From Breviolum minutum Mf 1.05b.01 (taxonomy: Eukaryota > Sar > Dinophyceae > Suessiales > Symbiodiniaceae), in assembly GCA_000507305.1 (NCBI GenBank), contig DF241032.1, positions 1,946-65,945 of the forward strand: 64,000 nt of DNA, written 5' to 3'. Each line of letters opens with the position of its first letter. Position 1 is the stretch's first letter. Shown here piece after piece: positions 1 through 11,900 of the stretch. The notes under the pieces are model-generated. The model ran no database searches. It saw nothing but the letters and a program-made list of their open reading frames with translations, and was not told the origin of the DNA. The position numbers and the translations under genes were made by a program.

Positions 1-433
1 CACCCTCCAACCTCACCAAATACTGCGCCTGCCACGCAAAATGAACGTCATCAATGATCTGCGTGACATGTGAAACTTCATTTCCAATGCGTGGAGCCAG
101 TAAAGTCACCCTGCAACCTCACCAAATACTGCGCCTGCCACGAAAACTTAAAGCTCAAGATTTGAGCAAAAACTCCCTGAAGTGCTTCCGCCAATAGAAA
201 GACGATTCGACCATAATCCGAGCATAATCCGACGATATCCGACAATAAAATCGTCATCTCGCACCCGCCGCTTCGGGGACCTTCCCGGTCCGATCTTGGA
301 GACGATTTTGCGTTGTAAAATACAACTTTTCGCGCTCCGGCTATCTCCCGAAATGTCACAAAGTGCTGCGCCTGTCACGAAAAGTCACCCGCCAACCTCA
401 CCAAATACTGCGCCTGCCACACAAAATGAACTA
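1..433. repeat. Dispersed ~35-45 bp repeat, three copies
   Basis: Near-identical blocks containing AACCTCACCAAATACTGCGC start at about 1, 109 and 389. A shorter relative (AGTGCTGCGCCTGTCACGAAA) lies near 361. The copies are separated by unrelated DNA with no convincing gene. This looks like the decayed edge of a larger repeat array that runs off the left end of the window. Confidence 0.75.
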
Positions 434-1036
434 TGAACTGTGACTTGGCTGAATTGTGACTGTACTGAACTGTTACTTTACTGAACTGTGACTGTACTGA
501 ACTGCTGTGACTGTACTGAACTGTTACTTTACAGAACTGTGACTCTACTGAACTATTACTTTACTGAACTGTGACTCTACTGAACTATTACTTTACTGAA
601 CTGTGACTTGACTGAAGTGTGACTTGGCTGAAGTGTGACTTTACTGAACTGTTACTTTACTGCACTGTGACTGTACTGAACTGTGACTGTACTGAAGTGT
701 TACCTTACTGAACTGTGACTGTACTGAACTGTGACTGTACTGAACTGTGACTGTACTGAACTGTGACTTGACTGAACTGTTACTTTACTGAACTGTTACT
801 TTACTGAACTGTGACTGTACTGAACTGTGACTGTACTGAACTGTTACTTTACTGAACTATTACTTAACTCAACTGTTACTTTACTGAACTGTTACTTTAC
901 TGAACTGTGACTGTACTGAACTGTGACTGTACTGAACTGTTACTTTACTGAACTGTTACTGTACTGAACTGTTACTTTACTGAACTATTACTTTACTGAA
1001 CTGTTACTTAACTGAACTATTGCTTTACTGAATTTT
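430..1036. repeat. Satellite of ~16-bp units
   Basis: About 600 bp of tandem units alternate between ACTGAACTGTGACTGT and ACTGAACTGTTACTTT, with single-base variants such as TTGACTGAAGTG. The mixture of two unit types suggests a higher-order pattern. Nothing is coded here. Confidence 0.95.
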
Positions 1037-1956
1037 TAGCATTTTTAAAAGTTCGTAACTCGGAAGTTTCTCATCCAAACTTCCTTTGATAACCCTATTC
1101 GTGTTTATTATTCCTGGATCTTTAAAAGTACACTTTTTTCTGTATGTTTAAATTTGTGCTCGCAATCATGAAAAATATACGTCTTATAATTTTCTGCTCG
1201 AGCCGAATTGTGGCAAACAAAGCTACACTCGTTTGCGCAAATGTACGCTCATTGTGCGCCCTGGGTTTGCCTAGCATCAAACTTATAAGGCATGTGTTAC
1301 GATTAAAATGTGCTCGTTTCAGAAATTTCTGCTCGTAATACATATTTAGGTGCGTTTATGCAAAAACCTCACAAAACAGCAAACCTCCAGAAATAAATGC
1401 TCGTTGCAAACAACCAGAAATAAATGCTCGTTGAAAAATCCAGGTCTTTATTATTATCAATATCGGGCAAGGTGCGCTAGCTGCGGGGACGCAACCCCGA
1501 AAATCGAATCCGGAGTCTTTTCCCCTAATATTTTCTACAAACCCGGCACCGAACAACACCCCGTTAGGATAATTGCAACAAAAGCACAAAAATCCTATAA
1601 ATGGGGCAAAAATTAAAATCCAAAAATCTTTTTGTATTTTTTTAAAAGAGAATTTAGAGCAAAAAATCTCTACAGCTTATCTAAAATAAACGCGTCCAAA
1701 AAGCCAGAATTTTTGGGCAGAAAGCCAAAGATGTATTTTTTTCTTCGCCCTAAGAGTTGTTCATGCTTCTATCTTTCTGGGATCCATTTGCGCTTCTGAA
1801 TTTCCTCGATCACTTTTATATAATAAAGAATTGTTTTGAATAATACTTACATTTTAGATATAAGAATCCAAAGTCTGTGATATTTCAATTGTTCATTTAT
1901 AGAATAAATGATTTGAATTAATCACGAATATATATTTAGACATTATATTTTCAAAA
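1037..1956. other. Gene-free AT-rich stretch with a short tandem duplication
   Basis: I see no supported gene. A 26-bp segment containing CAGAAATAAATGCTCGTTG is duplicated head to tail at about 1387-1433. The AT-rich 1800-1980 part probably contains the 3' flank of the PPR gene. Confidence 0.5.
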
Positions 1957-4900
1957 TTATTGGATATCTATATTATCTATTCTATTATGTACTATGTTTT
2001 TTTGATTTGTTGATATCATGTTTTTATTGAATTGGGATAAAAAGGTAAGAAAAGTTGTTTTGGTCGCATCTACTTGAAATCTTCCATTTATAAAGGCATT
2101 TGCCTTGATACATGTCATAGTCACAACTTCATATTCTGGAAAAATAAGGTCTGCTTCCTTGAAAGAAACATTTGCTTTGAGGCGCTTCAGCAACTTCATT
2201 GCATCCTGCCATGCCTGCCCAACGCAACAGCATCTGATCCCTGCTGCCAAAGGGGCGACCAATGCAATGCGACTTCGAAGGCTTTCTGATAACAAGTCGC
2301 AACAAGAATTCCAATGAGACCTTTGAACAGCAACTAAACTTGCAGTATAAGTCGTGTCAGTCCAAGACAAACTTCGTCTCATTATCCCACAAAGGAGATG
2401 GATTGACAAAGCCCAACCATCAGTAGGTGCACATGCCCTTGCAAAGGTGTTGAAAACCACGGTGTCTACCTGGAGATTTCTGGATAAGGCGGAGCCCAAA
2501 ATCATCAAGGCCTCTTTCCAAGCAGCAGGCTCGTGGCCTTACAAAATTCCATATTCAAATGTGACTCTTCTTGTTGAACTGCAAGACATCATCGTATCAT
2601 ATCTGGCCAAATCTTTAAATAATATTTCACCAACCAGGGTTCCCCTGAAATAAGGGATTTACCTTCATGAGCTACCTTTTGGGGTGAGGTGAGCTCCTGT
2701 GAGGTCGCTATAATTTGACTTTAAGTCATATCATACCCATGCGCCGATACCTGTTGAAAAACTGCACCTGTGCAAAAAAAAGATCAAAAAACCTGAGGAG
2801 CCTACCTGAGCCAAGAGCGCTGTACATCAATACATTTGGTTGCAAAGTATTCCAATTCAACTCTTGTAGCTGTTGTACTGAAAGCATCCATTGGGAGGCT
2901 TTACTTGGACCTTCCATTGCAGCAAGGTATGCTGCCTCTGACCTCGACAAACTTCCAAGGTTGCTGGTGAGGATTGTGGCAATTTCCCAGGTAAAACTCT
3001 TCACACAGGCATCAAGGGTAGCTCCAAGGCATGCCAGGTCAACCTGGCTGGAAGAAGTAAGATATCCCATCTGGACAACGATCATAAGAGAATGCTGCCA
3101 GCGGTGTAAATAGCCATAAGCCGCAGCTAAAGAAGAGCAAGTAATTGCATCAGGCTCAATACTACTGTGAAACAAAAACTGCAGAAGATGTAGAGAAGTG
3201 CACCAATTCTTCCGACTACTAGTGGATAGCATATTTCCTAATACCACATCGGTCTGCAAGTTGACCTCCTCAGCACTGACCAAAACTTGTAGCAACCTCT
3301 CCCAGGAGTCAGTTTGAGCTATTGCATTGCCCACTGCGTGAAAACTGCGAAGATCTTGGACAAAGCATCGTGCGGCGTGCTGGAAGCTACCAATAGCCTC
3401 CCCAACAGGTCATTTTTGGCAAACCTTTGAAACCTGCCCAAAGTGATATAAACAAAACAGCTCACTCCACACCAGTAGAGAGTAGCAATCAGCCAATACG
3501 ATTTGCCGTAGGCAGCTTTAAAAAAAAGGTGGTGGTCAGTCTGCGTGGGGATCAATGTCTTCCAACAAAAATTGATCATCTTTCAATCAACCTAATGGAT
3601 TAGATTCATGTCGACCTGGTGGTTGGCGCATTCCCCACTAATGTGGACCCATGCCCAAAAAAGCTGTTGCCCTTTGCAACGTCAACGAGTCAACCACCGG
3701 TTAGATGATACCTGTGCATCTTATAGCGCTTCCTGAAAGTAGCTGCATGACCACAAGTCCACTGGGGCCCGCGGCCCAAAATCTTTACATATTCCCATCA
3801 TACCAACTCACCAAAAGCCAAAGAGTCAGGTTTTATTTCAGCACAGGCCCTTTTTGGACCCAAACTCAGGGACTGAATCTCAATTATTTGGTTGGATGGA
3901 TGGTTGGTTGGGCTGGTTGGCTTGCTAGCTGGCTGGGGGCTTTCATAGGATTAGATTTCTTGCTGTTTGGAGGCTCCCTGTTTAGTGGCTGGAGTTTATC
4001 TTCACCTGTGTTTTAGAAAAATGCTAGCACCCAGCTCGACTGCAATTCTTCCATGGTTTTGCTAGTGCCATGCTGGCGCCAATGTGGGGATGTGCGTCAT
4101 TTAACTTTATATACAAGTAGCTTAGGGCCGTTTACAAACCATTGGTTTTGTACGGTTGTGCCACTCTTGGCCTACGCCTCAGGACAAGGGTCAAGCTATA
4201 CACAAAAGGCGCCCCCAGCATTTGCCATTCAACGCCTGCCGAATGTTCGAAAATGCCTATAGGATCCTCTAGGTCATCCCGGGATCACCCTCAAGCAGTT
4301 ATCCCTACACAAAGACTTAGATCAGGTTTCCATGTACAGTATGTAAAGGAACTTTCCAAATGAAATAAAAACGTAGGTGAGGTATATACGCACATGACAA
4401 CTTCAGGGTTTGCCTTTAGCCACTGATGGGCACTGCTCAGGCCGTTGATGGCGGCATTGAAGCCTGATATATTGGGACTTTGCTCACCTTCGAACGTCAA
4501 AACGAGGACACGGCTCCATGAAGAAGCTTCAGAACAGCATTGGATACATGAGTTACAGGTGATGGCATCTGGGCTGATACTAGCCGCATGCACATGATGT
4601 AGCATCGAGAGGCTGGATTCCCAAGACAGCTGACCAGAAACCATCACTGCTGAATTCAACGATATCACATCAAGCTCCAATCCATTTGACAAAGCAGCTT
4701 CCAGAAAATTCAGACCAAAGCGCCAGCGCTGTTGGGAACGGGTGTCTGCCAGGACAGAATTGACCAGGATCACGTTGGCTTCCAGCATCTGTCTGGGCAA
4801 GTCGTTGAAGAACTGAATGGCCTGCAACCATCTTGATGCAGGCACTGCACGTTGAAGTCCTCCAATGGTGATGATATTGGGCTGCAAGCCTGATTTTTGC

Positions 4901-5145
4901 ATTGTATCCACCAGTGCCAAACTTTTGCTCCACAAGGAGTTGCTGCCTAAAATTGTCACAGCAGCATTGAAAGCAGCAATGTCAGGTCCGCAAATGAGTA
5001 GGGGATCATTCCACCTCTCCCAGTGCATGCATGCCTGCAAAAGATCTAAGGCAGCCTTCCAGTCATTGCTTCCAAGTTCTTTGATTGCACCAGCCAATCC
5101 CCAAATCTTGCCTCTCCGTACTTGCAAACCTAAGTCCAAAGCCAT
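1957..5145 (-). CDS. Pentatricopeptide repeat (PPR) protein, three exons
   Basis: PPR proteins bind organelle RNA in a sequence-specific way and control its editing, cleavage or translation. Exon 1 (5145 to about 4394) opens MALDLGLQ and holds repeats with the W-x-x-A-L/S-x-L-L pattern followed by P-N/D-x-I-T (LQPNIITI, ISPDAITC). Exon 2 (about 3386-2806) continues with IEPDAITC and ends in MYSALGS. Exon 3 (2537 to 1957) begins AAWKEALMILG. Joining at donor CAG/GTAGGC (2805) and acceptor TAAG/G (2538) makes a seamless repeat across the junction. The first junction (GTGCGT donor at 4393, acceptor TTGGTAG) also keeps the frame. The last ~40 codons before the stop are AT-rich, so the true end may be a little upstream. 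No DYW or E domain is seen. Upstream at 5195 a short ATG frame ends at a GTACAT site, so a leader exon is possible. Confidence 0.85.
3614..3704. mobile_element. Possible decayed introner in the PPR intron
   Basis: Inverted ends CCTGGTGGTTGG and CAACCACCGGTTAG bracket about 90 bp inside the PPR intron 4393-3387. They resemble the ends of the introner family at 37710 and 38846, but the interior is not alike. This could be chance or an old copy. Confidence 0.3.
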
Positions 5146-5224
5146 TTCCTGAGTACATTAAATGTTGCTGCATGTACCTTGCGACCGCTTCTGGAGTCCC
5201 CGTTCTTGCCATCTTCAACTTGCG

Positions 5225-5967
5225 CTAAAGGTTGCAACGTTTCAGGAAATGTCTTGAGCCTTGTGTAGAAAGCTGCACCATTTCAAAGGATTTTTCAAAT
5301 TTGACTCTCTGGACCTCGATGGATATGGGAAGGTTTTTTTCATCCCGAAGCCTTGAATGCGACTTCCTCACTAAGGTCCTGATCAGGTCCCCGGGTGTCA
5401 TGAAAGCTACGCTCCAAAATTTTCTCCCGCGGAAACAATGGTGGCTGCAACTTGCGGGTGGGTCCCGCAGATGTTTCTGTACAATACCATTGGAGGGAAA
5501 GGCAGGCAACGGCAACGGCCTACAATTTGCAGCAAATCTGAATCAGAAGTTCTCCTATCATTCTCTCCAAGAGCAAGCCTACAAAAGTTTTGAGAGTAGT
5601 GCCTCAATGGACAAAGCATGTCATAAACGGTATATTTGTGAGTGTAGGTGCCCAGGATGCCCAGGCCTAAAGGGAACTTGCAGCTTCTTTCAGTGATTCA
5701 GGGTCTGCACGTTTAAGAGCCTTGGGCAAAATCTCCCAGAGGCATCGGCCATCGGCCCCATGGATTGGATATATTTCCGCCTTCGGCTCCCCGACGTGAT
5801 GCTTGCGCAGCAGCAGTACCGGCATGACGACGAGCCAAGCGCTCGAAGAAATCCAGCAATCTGACAGCACTTGGGATTGAATCATGACACCCGTCCCCCA
5901 ACTGAGCAGCAATAGTTGGTGGTTGAACCAGCCCCTTTGAAACGTATATGAATCTAAATTGGATCAT
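5225..5967 (-). CDS. Coding-like fragments upstream of the PPR gene, frame broken
   Basis: Three minus-strand pieces read like protein but do not join in one frame. About 5950-5750 contains AVRLLDFFERLARRHAG. About 5830-5667 contains WEILPKALKRADPESLKEAA. 5515-5225 contains FMTPGDLIRTLV. The last phrase resembles the segment before EF-hand II in MICU-type mitochondrial calcium-uptake proteins, which often reads FMTP-x-D-L/V, but no EF-hand loop is visible, so I do not assign it. The change of frame between the first two pieces needs an unseen intron, a frameshift or gene decay. An introner-like element (5913-6021) abuts the 5' piece. Confidence 0.3.
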
Positions 5968-6021
5968 TTCCCCAGAGTTTCGGGATGAAAATTAAAAGAT
6001 TGTTTCAAAACCACCACCTAG
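5913..6021. mobile_element. Introner-family element (family A)
   Basis: Ends TAGTTGGTGGTTGAACC and AAAACCACCACCTAG form the inverted termini. The core carries the family signature TTGGATCATTTCCCC and GGGATGAAAATTAAAA. On the minus strand an open frame begins just after its right-hand end, as expected for an intron next to an exon. Confidence 0.75.
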
Positions 6022-6559
6022 AAGGGAATATTAGGGGATTGTTAAGGGAAAATGATGCTTAATAACCCCTTATATAATAAGGCGTTTCCATGTTACACCT
6101 AGTTACACCAGAAATATCCATGAATACTGCCTACGGCCTACTTTTCCCCCAACCTTCACCCATTCACCCTGAAACATCTGAAACCACCTGGAGCGACCTT
6201 CGAAAGTGCGAGCCCCACCAGCATCCTGGATGAATTTCACACACTGGTGCTGGGATGGGTGTTTTTGCACAATTAATGAAAGTTGAAATAACTTGATTCA
6301 CATAGATTAAGCAAATATAATTATATGATCTAGGGTCAAAAGAAATTGGATAAAGATATGTTATATCACATGTTGCCAAATCCGTCGCTGTGTTTTCCAT
6401 GGTTCAGAGCAAATGGTTTTTGTTGATAGATATTAAATACTATAGATTAATATATTAGATACATAAATTCTGACAAACCCATGTCTCGCGGTCACATGTC
6501 ACATGCATTCCACTAGGCCTTGGCTGCGCGATCCATTGCTTCGTGTCCTGCCGTCAGAG

Positions 6560-6632
6560 TTGTCCAGAAATGCAATAGACTACCGAGAATGTGTAATTCC
6601 CATCATCTTGTCTAGTACAATGATGATGATGG

Positions 6633-6700
<68 letters not shown>

Positions 6701-7136
6701 GTTGTGGTGATTGATAGTTGTGTTTGTGCTTGTGTTTCTGCTTGTGCTTGTGGTGGGTTGTGCCGCTGCTGGTTGAAGTGAAATCTTGGCCTGTGACTCT
6801 TTCGCAAATGCGCGCATGTGAAGGGGACATCGATTGGGGCCACACCCTCACCATCCGTCAACTCCATTGGGCAATGAAAACCCAAGCATCAACCCTATCT
6901 TTGGTGAAAAACACATTCCTGCCTTGATCAGAAATCGCACGAAGGAAAAACCTTGGCTAGAAACCACAAGCTTTCGATAGCAGAGTATAAAAAAGGTGTG
7001 CTGGTCAAAGTTATGATGCAATTTTGTCAATACAATACACTCTTCACAAGCAAAGTAAGCGCTGCCTGGTCGTCCACTTGGCCACATCTTCTTCAATCCG
7101 TTGGGCTTTCTTTGTCCCGTCATCCTCCCTGGCCAT
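6560..7136 (-). CDS. Unrecognised gene start with short exons
   Basis: An ATG at 7136 opens a short acidic/basic exon (MAREDDGTKKAQRIEEDV, then AKWTT) that could end at a GC or GT donor near 7068. Further along the minus strand, 6860-6730 has open frames such as DGEGVAPIDVPFTC and FAKESQAKISLQPAAAQP running into the trinucleotide repeat, where they would give poly-His or poly-Ile. No family is recognised. The first exon has convincing composition; the rest is weak. Confidence 0.3.
6617..6702. repeat. (ATG)n trinucleotide microsatellite
   Basis: About 27 near-perfect ATG units with one GTG interruption near the start. Any frame through it gives a homopolymer, so the open frames here are artefacts of the repeat. 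Confidence 0.95.
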
Positions 7137-7445
7137 ATTGGAAGCAACTGGGAGTCAAAAAAGCCACTGAAAAAAGACAAGGCGACTTAGAAGTTGGTGC
7201 GTGATTTGTGTATGTTACGTATTGTTTCACTGCGTAATTATGTGAAATATTGATAAATCGGGCCATCTTTGACCGTTTAACTCATTTCACAATCTTCTCA
7301 ATCTTTTTGGTGTGATTTGCCTATAAAATTCACCAAAAATCTGTGAACGTCGCTGAGCTCTGCTCTTCACTTGTGGTTCAATGCGCATTGTGACAATGAA
7401 ATCAGGGGGCAAAGGCCTCGCCAACAAGCAGTCAACGTCCACAAA
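7137..7445. other. No gene seen
   Basis: No frame on either strand reads like protein. This is probably intergenic DNA upstream of the 7136 start and downstream of the element at 7446. Confidence 0.4.
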
Positions 7446-7568
7446 GTGGGCCCCTACTACAGTTTTAAGTGGACCTATAAACCCTGTAAGTAGGGTTATA
7501 ACCCCAGTATTTACAGTGGTTATAACTCCATTTTTAACATGTTAGTTATAACTATAGTACGGGCCCAC
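7446..7568. mobile_element. Palindromic element with GTGGGCCC termini
   Basis: GTGGGCCCCTACTACAG on the left pairs with TATAGTACGGGCCCAC on the right. The interior repeats GGTTATAAC twice. It is a MITE-like hairpin of about 120 bp with no coding capacity. Only this copy is in the window. Confidence 0.75.
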
Positions 7569-7928
7569 GACGTGCGCATCGATATTCCCAAATCTGACGA
7601 AGCTAAGCTTTGAACCCCGAAATTCCATCGAGGCCACATTGGGCCTCAATGGTTTTCCATCCCCATTGGGCAACCATCGAAATCACGATAGGTCGATACG
7701 CTGTTTGACTCTGCCAGCCGCTGTGGAATGTATTTTTCGTATGTATCATCTCTCCCCTTGTTTTATCTCGTCTTGTGTCAGCGGCTTTCCTCTTCGTGTT
7801 TATCGTCAGCTCATTTTTTTTCGCTTAGTTTGGGGCCACTCGAGCATCGATGCTATCCATGAAAGGTGGCCTTGTGCGCCAAACGAAGAGTTGCGAGACT
7901 TCAACTGGGCATATAATACATTGTACTA

Positions 7929-8046
7929 CTGTTGATGGAAAATGATGGAAGAAATCTTGCACCACCTGGGATGTATAAAACCCCGTACATAATGGGAGAA
8001 ACTACCTACTAATTATCAACTGGTGCAGGATTTCAACCATCAACAG
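7929..8046. mobile_element. Family B hairpin element (CTGTTGATGG ends)
   Basis: Begins CTGTTGATGG and ends CCATCAACAG, with the family interior CACCACCTGGGATGTATAAAA and AATTATCAACTGGTGCAGG. Flanks read TACTA on the left and TACCA on the right, a possible imperfect target duplication. Confidence 0.85.
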
Positions 8047-8979
8047 TACCACATTCAAATTGACTAATCCATATTACAGAATATCTCCAGCAGCTTCTTT
8101 CTACCAATCGCAGGCCATTGTAGGGCGGTGTTGTGTTTGAATGGAGCTACAAAGAAAAATTGCATGAATTTGCGAATTCCATTGAACTTCCTGGACACTC
8201 TTCCAAAGTTCACTGCTGTTATGTTACAGTTAGAGGTGTCAAATCCTGTATAGCAGAGTCAATCACCACATATCATCAACAGTCATTTTGTCTTCATTGT
8301 TTTATATACCACGTTCCAAAATCAATCCAAGAAACCACAGCTGGCAGCTGGCACCAGAACGCCAAAGTCCGGCAGCCACCTGGGTATCAAGAGCACTTGA
8401 CCAGGTATACCCTGCTTGAAGGAGTTCGGTGACTCTCGGCTTCAGACCTGAATGGCCTCCATATGCCAGCTGTGCCACTCACTGGTCTCGTTTCCAGGAA
8501 AAAACCTGGCGGAACCGTGTTTCCAAACAAACAACAATGAACACAACATGGCGATTTTCGGCAAACCTTCCTGGTAAGTTGCGTTCTGCTGCTCCCAAAG
8601 TTTCCGCCTTTCTTCTTGAGGATCGGATCCCAAAAGTATGCTTGGCCAACCTACCAGGTTGACACCGAAAAGCCCTAGGCCCTAGGGCCCAGCAGGGCTG
8701 AAGGCAATGGGCAATGATGGCGTTCAGAGTGATCGGATCATGCTAAGAACTCCCGGGCTTTGTGCGGATTGCCGCCACCATGGTGCTGAAGCCTGATCAA
8801 AATCTGATGAAAGTTGCGGGAAGGAAGCTTCAAAGATTTTGACATCAACCTCTTAGCAGTTGTCATTAGCAGCTGTTATTACCCCATACCATGGCATGGA
8901 TGGTATGGGTAGCATGGATGGTATGGGTACATACACATTTCTTGAACTCATCTTGCATGTGGGAACTCCTTTTCGCCAC
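8047..8979. other. Downstream flank of the SDR gene, no firm gene
   Basis: A minus-strand frame at about 8430-8320 (VTELLQAGYTWSSALDTQVA) reads somewhat like protein but has no partner exons and no recognised family. A degenerate ATGGATGGTATGGG duplication lies at about 8894-8930. Otherwise nothing is supported. Confidence 0.35.
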
Positions 8980-11900
8980 TCAGAATACGAGAGAAGCTCC
9001 ACCATCCACGTAAATGATCTGCCCGGTCATGTACCTGACACTTGTGATGCTGATCAGGAAATCGCTATCATATCATGCGATCAGCCTAGGGTTAGGGGGT
9101 TGCACATCTTCACTAACAGCGTAGCTTTACCCACAAGTCTGCTACGGAGCTGATGATGATGATGATGATGATGATGAAGAAGATGAAGATGAATCTGGCC
9201 TGGACCGAATACAGCATAGCACAGCTTCAGTCAAGTCTACCTGGGCTTCTGACCCCATCAAAAGCAAGGCAAATCCAACATCAATCTTTCGTTGCAGCTT
9301 TGGCACTGGCTGCCCAACACGCTTCAAAGGCGTATGTGTTTTCACTGCAGCATGTGATCCATCCCACTCCTCGTGTTCAACAGTGCCACTTGAAAAGGCA
9401 TGTAAATCTTTCACACCATTTTTGTTGCAACAACACCGCCATCTTGCTGTTTGACAATCCACCCCCCCAAAAAAAAACTCCACCCAAAATTGGGATTGAC
9501 TTCACCAAAACTTCACCCAAAACTGAAGTTTTCCACCCAAAAAAAATTGACTCCACCAAAGCACTCAAACCAATTTCAGTTGAGATTCATTGCCATCTGT
9601 GATACGGGTCTCTATGAGGCCGGGCGCTACGCAGTTGACTCGAACTGGTCCCTGGCTCTTTGCCAGCAGCTTAGTCAAATGATTCATCGCCTAAGAAGGC
9701 CCGACAACACAACCCAAGGCTGGCTCTATGAGAATTTGGAACAAAGATTCATCTATTATGGTCTTTACTAGTGATTTACAAACTATTGATGTTGGAAATC
9801 TTGGAAAAATACATAGGTTTACAAGACAATGATTTAGATACTTTACATTACATTATAATCAAATCCCTCAAACGTAGATAGCCCCTGAAAAATAGTCTTC
9901 CACCGGCTATTTTCAGGGGCTATGTTAGGCAATGTAATATGATAACATACATAAAAATTAATAATGATAATAGCATTATATATATATATACACATATATA
10001 CACAATTTAGTGTAATTGACTATAGTACAATGCAATGTGCCATAGTATGATACACTGTAACTAAATAAATGCAAAAACAGAAAAATCAAAGTCTACATTA
10101 AGTGGCGTCCTAATTCAATGATCTACATGTGTACATGTAGCTATATAACTTGTATATGCATATATATACATTGTATCTAAATCGTTCTTTATTAATAGAG
10201 TCACCGCTTTAGTCGAATTCATCAAGAATAGCTGAGACCCATGCAGCTCTGGTCATACCTCGGCTTCCAGTTGGGAGTGTTTTGCGCTTGAAAATCCCGA
10301 AGCCATCGGTTGATGGTTCAGAAATCCTGCTGTTAACCAGTTTGATATGGTAAATATCCCATTATTTAATATTATTTACAAGGTTTTTATAGATCCCAGG
10401 TAGTGCAGGATTTCTGAACCATCAACAGTACCATAGCCATCCATCAATTGTGTTCAATTGCAACATGTTTTTTTGACTTGGAGCCGGGTTTCATATTCAC
10501 TACGAGACACTGTATGGGATACTACTTCCCATTGGTCTACCACCAGCAGCTGACCCTATCATGATGATGGAAGCCTCCTCTGCTTTCTTCAAATGAGGCA
10601 TGGCCTCACTTTTCAGAAGGATGTGAGCAACCTTCAAAACAATTATGACATTCCATTTTACTGGTTGGTTCATAGGGATCCTTGTAATGGCTTACTATAA
10701 TCCCCATATAACTGGGTAGTATAATCCCCAATATAAAACAACCAACCACGGTGAAATGATCACTGCTCATGTGTCTCAAAGCTTTCACTTAAGGCTTTAA
10801 AGGCTACCTCCACAGCCTGAGGTACAAGCTGCTCGACTGAGCCAAAGGGGGCCAAAACAATTCAATGCCTTGGTTGGACTGGGTAAACACCCAGCCAAGG
10901 CAGTGAATCATTACTGTACTTGAAGTTGGGAAAAAGAAATGTAACTTCCAGGATGAACTATGGTAAAACTCCATTGTTCAGTCATGGCACAAAAATTTTC
11001 TGCATGTACCTTAGAACCGCAAGGTTCACACAAACTTGAGAAAGATCCAGATGCGCTCAAAAAGGATCCCTAAACGGCTTTCGAAAGGTATCGGTATCAG
11101 ATGTGAATCAGCTTGGCATGTCTCTCTGCTCACAAGCTGACCCTCCATTTTTGACCAAGTGCAAGGCCTGCATGACCCAACTTCATACCTTCAAGTTCGG
11201 CCAGGCGGGTCTGGAAAACCATTTTTTGGGCGCTCGGCGCTCCAAAACCTGTTTCACTCACTGCAAGCGTTGGGCAGTGCGTTGGGCTAAGCCCGTCACC
11301 ATTCCCAGCTTTAAAAAGGCTCTGGAAATGGCAAGTTGAATTGGATCGAGGTATCGATTTGCAGTAACTTTAAACTGACATGCAGGTGATGTTCCCTTGA
11401 AATTCTTGAAACTTTTCTTTCAAAATGACACGACCCGAACTTCCAAACGATGACTTCGTCAGTCTGAAAGAAGAGGTGTCTGGTCTTCATAGTTCACAGC
11501 TCGTTTGAAGGACGTTTGAGTATTCGCAAGCATCGTGAGCAGGACTTCTTGAAATTCACTGGATCGGATTCCTGCCAATGTCATAGATGCAAAGAGCTTG
11601 GTGGTGAAATTCATGGTGGTATAAAAGATCCGCTCATTCCGATAGGAGACTAATCCATGTAGCCTTCCAAGGTATACCAAGCCATAGATGCCAAAGACAA
11701 TGATCAGGACAAAAGAGAGCAAAGGGCGTCCCAAAATGTGACCTCAACAAATTTGAAGCAAAAACGAACAACATGGGATGGAAAATCACCATCCCAAAGC
11801 CAATAGAAAATACATACATATTGTGTAAATCATATTAGAGCGATCATTATATATGATAAACTATCATTGAATCTTCAGTTATACATCCCTACTCATAGAT

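Noticed and set aside
5232-5696. A 154-codon plus-strand frame
   Set aside because: It lies opposite better minus-strand coding-like pieces and has no family match or splice logic.
6503-6885. Open frames of 80-101 codons with long Met, His, Ile or Ser runs
   Set aside because: They are translations of the ATG microsatellite and its reverse complement; no frame is special.
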